Assembly: GCA_022013395.1 (NCBI GenBank)
Contig: JAKLQL010000404.1
Location: 1-6,527, forward strand
Origin: Acetobacterium sp.
GTDB taxonomy: Bacteria > Bacillota > Clostridia > Eubacteriales > Eubacteriaceae
DNA length: 6,527 bases
Reading direction: 5' to 3'
The notes under the pieces are model-generated. The model saw only the letters and a list, made by a program, of their open reading frames with translations. It searched no databases and was not told the origin of the DNA. The stretch's first letter is position 1. Each line of letters opens with the position of its first letter. The position numbers and the translations under genes are program-made. Positions 5,299-6,527 of the stretch are shown one piece after another.

Positions 5299-6527
5299 AT
5301 GATCAGTTCAAAACCTGTTAGAGGAACACGGGACATATTGCCAGATGAAATGAAAATTAGGGATCGGTTGGAGCAGCAGATTCTGGCGGTTTATCGGGCC
5401 CACGGATTCAGTCGGATTGAAACACCGGTAATGGAAAATTTAGAACTTTTGCTGGGCAGTGACGGCGGCGAGAATCTAAAAATGCTCTTTACCATTTTAA
5501 AACGCGGTGAAAAACTGAAATTAAATCAGGATGCCAGTGTCCTTGATTTGTGCGACATGGGACTGCGGTTCGATTTAACCCTGCCACTGAGTCGTTTTTA
5601 TTCAAATAATCAGGAAGCTTTAGAAACCCCTTTTAAAGCTATCCAGATTGGTAATGTTTTTCGGGCAGAACGGCCTCAAAAAGGCCGTTTTCGGGCATTT
5701 AAACAATGCGACATCGACATCATCGGGGATGCCTCCGTTCATGCCGAAATCGAGTTGATGGATACCACCGCCAAAGCGCTTTTGGCGATGGGCTTTAAAA
5801 GGTTCACCATCAAGGTGAATCACCGCCAGTTATTAAGCGAGGTCATTATAAAAGCTGGATTTACCGCTGATCAAGTCGGAACTGTTTGTATTTCATTAGA
5901 TAAAATGGACAAAATCGAAGCTACTGGCGTCACCAAGGAATTGCTGGAAAAAGGTCATGAACCGGAAAAAGTGGAAAAGCTGATGGCCTGTGTTACCGGT
6001 GTCAATCTGGATAATCTGGATCAGTGGGTGGCAGATGTTGGCGCTATGGGAGAATTAACCGAGGTGATCAATACCGTCAAAACCCTTGCGAACGATAATT
6101 TTGAAGTGGTTTTTGATTTTTCACTGATTCGCGGCATGGGTTACTATACCGGCCTTATTTTTGAAGTCAGCTATGGCCCCTATGGTTATTCCATTGCCGG
6201 GGGCGGTCGCTATGACAACATGATCGGGAAATATAGTAAGGTTTCGGTGCCAGCCGTTGGCTTTTCGATTGGCTTCGAGCGGATTATTACCATCCTGATG
6301 GAAGAACAACAGAACGCCCAACAAACCGATCCGGCGATTATCCTGTTCTATGATCCGCAAACCAATGGCATGGTGGAGGTGATTGGTGAAGCAGATCACT
6401 GGCGAAGCAATGGCTATCAAGTGAATTTGGTGGCGATGAAGAAAAAATTCGGAAAACAGATTGCCTCTTGGGATAATGGACAGTATGAAGGTTTTCTGGT
6501 CTTTGGCCGGGATGAAGAAATAAAGAA
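5299..6527 (+). CDS. hisS: Histidine--tRNA ligase, eukaryote-like subtype, partial at the 3' end
   Basis: The frame opens at ATG 5299 after AAAGGTG (5287-5293), 12 bases past tyrS, and runs 409 codons to the window edge without a stop. It is a class II synthetase that activates histidine and charges tRNA-His. The N-terminus RGTRDILPDEM (8-18) and TPVMENLELL (42-51) are typical. MGLRFDLTLPLSRF (87-100) uses the D-L-T-x-P form found in eukaryotic and some bacterial HisRS, instead of the P-E-x-T form of the E. coli enzyme. Motif 2 is FRAERPQKGRFRAFKQCDIDIIG (121-143). The histidine-specific block RGMGYYTG (278-285) keeps the catalytic arginine R278, and motif 3 is GFSIGFER (321-328). From about residue 345 an alpha/beta anticodon-binding domain begins; perhaps 20-40 residues are cut off. 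HisZ, the regulatory paralogue, normally lacks this domain and alters the RGxxYYTG site, so HisS is the better call. The C-terminal domain looks rather divergent, which leaves some doubt. Confidence 0.86.
   Translation, partial: MISSKPVRGTRDILPDEMKIRDRLEQQILAVYRAHGFSRIETPVMENLELLLGSDGGENLKMLFTILKRGEKLKLNQDASVLDLCDMGLRFDLTLPLSRFYSNNQEALETPFKAIQIGNVFRAERPQKGRFRAFKQCDIDIIGDASVHAEIELMDTTAKALLAMGFKRFTIKVNHRQLLSEVIIKAGFTADQVGTVCISLDKMDKIEATGVTKELLEKGHEPEKVEKLMACVTGVNLDNLDQWVADVGAMGELTEVINTVKTLANDNFEVVFDFSLIRGMGYYTGLIFEVSYGPYGYSIAGGGRYDNMIGKYSKVSVPAVGFSIGFERIITILMEEQQNAQQTDPAIILFYDPQTNGMVEVIGEADHWRSNGYQVNLVAMKKKFGKQIASWDNGQYEGFLVFGRDEEIK
5667..5691 (+). other. Terminator-like hairpin inside hisS
   Basis: AACGGCCT (5669-5676) and AGGCCGTT (5682-5689) pair perfectly around a CAAAA loop. 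One G-T and one A-T pair extend the stem, and TTTT (5688-5691) stands at its foot. It lies in the codons for motif 2 (ERPQKGRF), so the protein sequence partly dictates it. It may be accidental, but in form it resembles a weak intrinsic terminator. Confidence 0.4.

Noticed and set aside
5299..6527. HisZ (ATP phosphoribosyltransferase regulatory subunit)
   Set aside because: The RGxxYYTG histidine site and class II motifs are intact and an anticodon-binding domain follows, and the neighbour is tyrS rather than hisG.

Overview
This window looks like a housekeeping stretch of chromosome from a low-to-mid GC, Gram-positive-type bacterium. I infer a Clostridia-like anaerobe, possibly near Acetobacterium/Eubacterium. 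This rests on strong AAGGAG-type ribosome sites, extended -10 promoters, a MEP-pathway kinase joined to a GntR-family regulator, and a HisRS of the eukaryote-like subtype. The genus is a guess from gene content and style, not a proven assignment. I found no mobile element, CRISPR array, tRNA or rRNA.

Layout. Positions 1-296 (minus strand) hold the N-terminal third to half of a HAD-family phosphatase that runs off the left edge. It diverges from ispE across a 141-base gap that carries back-to-back promoters. On the plus strand, ispE (438-1316) overlaps a GntR/FCD regulator (1306-1992) by 11 bases, so the two are very probably co-transcribed and translationally coupled. A 21-bp perfect hairpin (1994-2042) serves as a shared terminator between this pair and the convergent lspA (2070-2549, minus). 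lspA and an AI-2E family membrane protein diverge from the AT-rich gap 2550-2742. tyrS (4060-5286) follows the AI-2E gene on the plus strand, and a eukaryote-like hisS starts 12 bases later (5299) and runs off the right edge, giving a two-gene aminoacyl-tRNA synthetase operon.

Main anomaly. The AI-2E gene is in one reading frame from a GTG start at 2743 to TAA at 3961-3963, but a TGA at 3565-3567 interrupts it inside a predicted membrane helix. The family homology continues in the same frame on both sides. The simplest readings are a nonsense mutation (fresh pseudogene) or a base-call error. Programmed readthrough or selenocysteine insertion is possible but weakly supported.

The genes act in separate basic processes: isoprenoid precursor synthesis (IspE), lipoprotein maturation (LspA) and tRNA charging (TyrS, HisS). 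There is also one regulator of unknown target and one membrane carrier of unknown substrate. I see no convincing undescribed multi-gene system here.
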